From the IMG/VR virus record IMGVR_UViG_3300050011_000416, positions 1 through 61,509 of that record: a DNA stretch of 61,509 nucleotides, one strand, 5' to 3'. A program made the position numbers and the translations under genes. The notes under the pieces were generated by a model. The model saw only the letters and a list, made by a program, of their open reading frames with translations, was not told the DNA's origin and did not search any database. This DNA comes from a virus. Every line of letters begins with the position of its first letter. Position 1 is the first letter of the stretch. Below are positions 59,501 through 61,509 of this stretch, in pieces.

Positions 59501-59669
59501 GACCATAAAAATTGGTATGGATGGATTCGTTCTTATAGAGGAATTTTCAGGATGGATAGACGTTTCTAAAGTAAAATTTTATAGTTTGACCTTCAATGAA
59601 GATAAGTCTATTGTAGTTAAGTTTTATAACAAAAACAAGAAATTGGTAAAACCATATGGCTCAAAGTAA
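59493..59669 (+). CDS. Small basic protein of unknown function
   Basis: A 58-residue beta-rich protein overlapping the previous stop by eight bases. Unrecognised. Confidence 0.5.
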   Translation: MSKTIKIGMDGFVLIEEFSGWIDVSKVKFYSLTFNEDKSIVVKFYNKNKKLVKPYGSK

Positions 59670-60159
59670 TGACCTTTACGCGATTTCCGGTCGCATCAAG
59701 AACATGTTGGCTAGGGAGGATATAGCTCTATCTCCAGTTGGGAACGTCCTTATCAACTATTTTGCATTAATGCTAAAAGATCTATACGATCTATCGGAAA
59801 AATTCCCAAACGAATACGCATCACAACTCAGCTCAATGCTAGAACAAAAAGAAATCGTTCCCATGCTAATCATAAAGGTGTCTACACCTAAGGAGGAATT
59901 TATGTCCCTATACGATATGGTCAAGGAAGATATGGAAAAGAAGTTATTCAAGACGAATGAAGAACTTTTGAAGAATTTTATGGAAGAATACGAAGCTCTA
60001 GGGGCGGAATACGGTATGACTGGAGAGGAATTTTGGGTCGAGGCCGAAAGTGCTTCAAAACAGATTCCAGATCATTGGATCATAATGAGATTGGCCCGTT
60101 CTATTCATATGTGCAAATATTTAATCGAAAAAGATAAAAATAACCCCAAAGACGATTGA
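59656..60159 (+). CDS. Protein of unknown function
   Basis: A 167-residue acidic helical protein overlapping the previous gene by 14 bases. Unrecognised. Confidence 0.5.
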   Translation: MAQSNDLYAISGRIKNMLAREDIALSPVGNVLINYFALMLKDLYDLSEKFPNEYASQLSSMLEQKEIVPMLIIKVSTPKEEFMSLYDMVKEDMEKKLFKTNEELLKNFMEEYEALGAEYGMTGEEFWVEAESASKQIPDHWIIMRLARSIHMCKYLIEKDKNNPKDD

Positions 60160-60184
60160 CACTAGATTCAGGACATGTTAGTGT
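60156..60184 (+). promoter_or_regulatory. Sigma70-like promoter before the CYTH gene
   Basis: TTGACA and TAGTGT are 17 bases apart. The start is expected near 60191, with TTTAGGATGG before the ATG at 60206. Confidence 0.55.
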
Positions 60185-60205
60185 TGGTTTAGGATGGAAT
60201 TTTAA

Positions 60206-60832
60206 ATGAATTATCCAGAGTTAGATTTAAAACTTGGAATAGATACTAAAGAGAAACAGTATCTGGAAGTAGAATGTAAGTATAACGCAGATGACATAGA
60301 TCGCGTTACATTCAAGGATCTAGCTAATAGCCTTAATCCCAAAAGCTTCATATATGTGGAATCAACCGATATCTATTATTCTTTAAGCGAAAACGAATTT
60401 TTAAGACAAAGACTTCCAGCAGAAAACAAACAAGGATCTGAGGAACATAGATCCGAGCTTACCTTCAAAAAGAAACATATTGAGCAAAATAATTGGACAA
60501 GGACGGAAGTTAATCTCAGAACTGACCTTAACGATCCCGCATTGGTGGGAGCTTTCTGCGAAGGTCTTGGATATAAGAAGAACTTTTCTATAAGAAAGTG
60601 CTGTGATATCTATTTCTTTGATGACGCCGATATTGTCTATTATACAGTTAAAGACGAAGATGGGAAGTATGCCCATTTTATTGAAATTGAGGCGTCAGAA
60701 GACATTGGAATGACCCCAGATCAGTCCTGGGAAGTTGTCTTGAAATACGAAAAGCTTTTAGCGCCTTTAGGAATAACTCCTCAAAAACGTAAGAGATTGT
60801 CATTGTGGGAAATGTATAGGCGGGGATTTTAG
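60206..60832 (+). CDS. CYTH-domain protein (class IV adenylate cyclase / triphosphatase family)
   Basis: A 208-residue protein. The ExExK signature is EVECK (Glu21, Glu23, Lys25). Further tunnel residues are seen in FLRQRL, ELTFKKK, TRTEVN, FSIRK and HFIEIEA. CYTH enzymes bind triphosphates in a barrel and include adenylate cyclases, thiamine triphosphatases and inorganic triphosphatases. In a phage it could consume or make a nucleotide signal. It has its own promoter. Confidence 0.75.
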   Translation: MNYPELDLKLGIDTKEKQYLEVECKYNADDIDRVTFKDLANSLNPKSFIYVESTDIYYSLSENEFLRQRLPAENKQGSEEHRSELTFKKKHIEQNNWTRTEVNLRTDLNDPALVGAFCEGLGYKKNFSIRKCCDIYFFDDADIVYYTVKDEDGKYAHFIEIEASEDIGMTPDQSWEVVLKYEKLLAPLGITPQKRKRLSLWEMYRRGF

Positions 60833-60894
60833 CTGAAGTATATTTTAGCGAATTTTCAAAAACCAACAAACTATGAAATACATAGGAGAACAAC

Positions 60895-61161
60895 GTGCCT
60901 TATATTAAACAAATGGATAGATCCAGGTTTGGTGAAACTTTTAGAGAGCTATACAGGGCTGGTAAAATCAATAATCCTGGTGAATTGAACTATCTTTTTA
61001 CAATGATAATTAATCACTACCTGATAGGTAACGGAATGAACTATCAGAGGATCAATGATGTTATTGGAGCCTTGGAGGGTGCCAAACTAGAATTCTACAG
61101 GAAAGATGTAATAGCTTACGAGGATGAAAAGATTAAAGAAAATGGTGATGTGGACGCATGA
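60895..61161 (+). CDS. DUF6899 family protein
   Basis: An 88-residue protein with the conserved pattern MPYIKQMDR, PGELNYLFTMIINHYL and RINDVIGALEGAKLEFYRK, then YEDEKIKENGDV. This small family is common in phage genomes with no known role. The start is GTG with AGGAG upstream. Its stop overlaps the next start (ATGA). Confidence 0.65.
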   Translation: MPYIKQMDRSRFGETFRELYRAGKINNPGELNYLFTMIINHYLIGNGMNYQRINDVIGALEGAKLEFYRKDVIAYEDEKIKENGDVDA

Positions 61162-61509
61162 AACCAGAATACAATCTTGGATGGGGCGACCCTTTAATTG
61201 TCAGGCAAGCTCTTGTAGAGACTCTAGGAAGAAACTTTTCCTTTGCTGATAAGCCATTAAGTGATATGGGCTACCCCCCACATCTAGGGAGTCCTAAGCT
61301 CATAGAACAACTTAAGGACTTAGCAGAGAGGCATTCTGACCATAGACCAAAGCATATGATCGTTACTTGCGGTGCAACGGGAGCTATTAATGCAGCTCTG
61401 TATGCCGTAAAGACTCTGAAAACTGATTGGGTGGTTACGGAAAGACGGCACTATCCAATGTATCCTGCCATTATCGGTATGACCGATATGATAATGATTG
61501 ACAGGAACA
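61158..61509 (+). CDS. PLP-dependent aminotransferase, truncated by the window end
   Basis: The first 117 residues of a class I/II aminotransferase: LGWGDPLIVRQAL, a YPPHLGSPKLIEQLKDLA segment and VTCGATGAINAALYAV, the cofactor-phosphate region. The PLP lysine lies beyond base 61509. It is coupled to the previous gene by ATGA. Aminotransferases in phages may make modified nucleotides or an unusual amino acid. Confidence 0.65.
   Translation, partial: MKPEYNLGWGDPLIVRQALVETLGRNFSFADKPLSDMGYPPHLGSPKLIEQLKDLAERHSDHRPKHMIVTCGATGAINAALYAVKTLKTDWVVTERRHYPMYPAIIGMTDMIMIDRN

Noticed and set aside
1-61509. CRISPR array, insertion sequence or integrase
   Set aside because: No regularly spaced repeats, no transposase or recombinase gene and no paired terminal repeats were seen.

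Overview
The window is part of a large, AT-rich tailed-phage genome (Caudoviricetes). The evidence is a head-assembly module (major capsid protein, scaffold-like protein, prohead protease, portal, MuF-like protein, large terminase) next to a nearly complete phage-encoded replication and recombination machine. Overlapping ATGA/GTGA/TTGA stop-start junctions, many very small genes, a tRNA and at least seven homing-endonuclease or intein elements fit this. No tail, baseplate, integrase or ribosomal gene is seen. The host cannot be named from the sequence.

Layout. 0-7 kb: dNMP kinase, then the capsid genes on the minus strand (major capsid 964-2367, acidic scaffold-like protein, small virion protein), the plus-strand prohead protease/scaffold flanked by two HNH endonucleases, and a tRNA(CAU). 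7-9.3 kb: two copies of a structured RNA among small genes. 9.4-12.1 kb: an NAD+ operon (PRPP-synthetase-like, NAMPT-like, macro domain). 12-15 kb: DUF5675 protein, ATP-dependent DNA ligase, small genes. 15.1-24.7 kb, minus strand: MuF-like protein with an intein, Q/P-rich protein, portal, an adhesin-like protein, large terminase, a homing endonuclease and a GroEL-like chaperonin. 24.7-61.5 kb, mostly plus strand: UvsW-like helicase, XRE regulator, RNA ligase, sigma factor, GroES-like candidate, SbcD/SbcC, small-terminase-like protein, an exported ClpP/SppA-like protease, RuvC-like nuclease, exonucleases, RNase HI, DNA polymerase III alpha split by an endonuclease gene and a split intein, a subtilisin-like protease, gp32-like SSB, UvsY-like candidate, RecA/UvsX, a third structured RNA, DnaB-like helicase, PrimPol-type primase, IMPDH, an HExxH peptidase, a CYTH protein and a truncated PLP aminotransferase.

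Three promoter types can be read. Sigma70-like TTGAC(A/T/G)-N16-19-TAxxxT boxes precede several plus-strand operons and structured RNA copy B. Extended -10 TGATATAA boxes precede the NAD+, sigma-factor and coiled-coil operons and groEL. A motif CAATCTTA-N3/4-TA(T/A/G) lies immediately upstream of structural, lysis-like, tRNA and homing-endonuclease genes on both strands (nine sites) and looks like a phage-specific, probably late, promoter; the phage encodes one clear and one possible sigma-like protein that could read it.

The most unusual content is a three-copy structured RNA family (7090-7266, 8224-8455, 53636-53838). It has a covarying closing stem, an exact 2-nt junction, a GCGTG/CAYGC stem with tandem GA/GA, and a covarying terminal hairpin with the invariant loop GTAGCG abutting the closing stem. 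One copy carries a tRNA-like domain without an anticodon. Also notable are the NARP1-like NAD+ operon with a linked macro domain, the fractured dnaE, a short motif shared by the major capsid protein and the prohead protease, and a GroES-like gene far from groEL.
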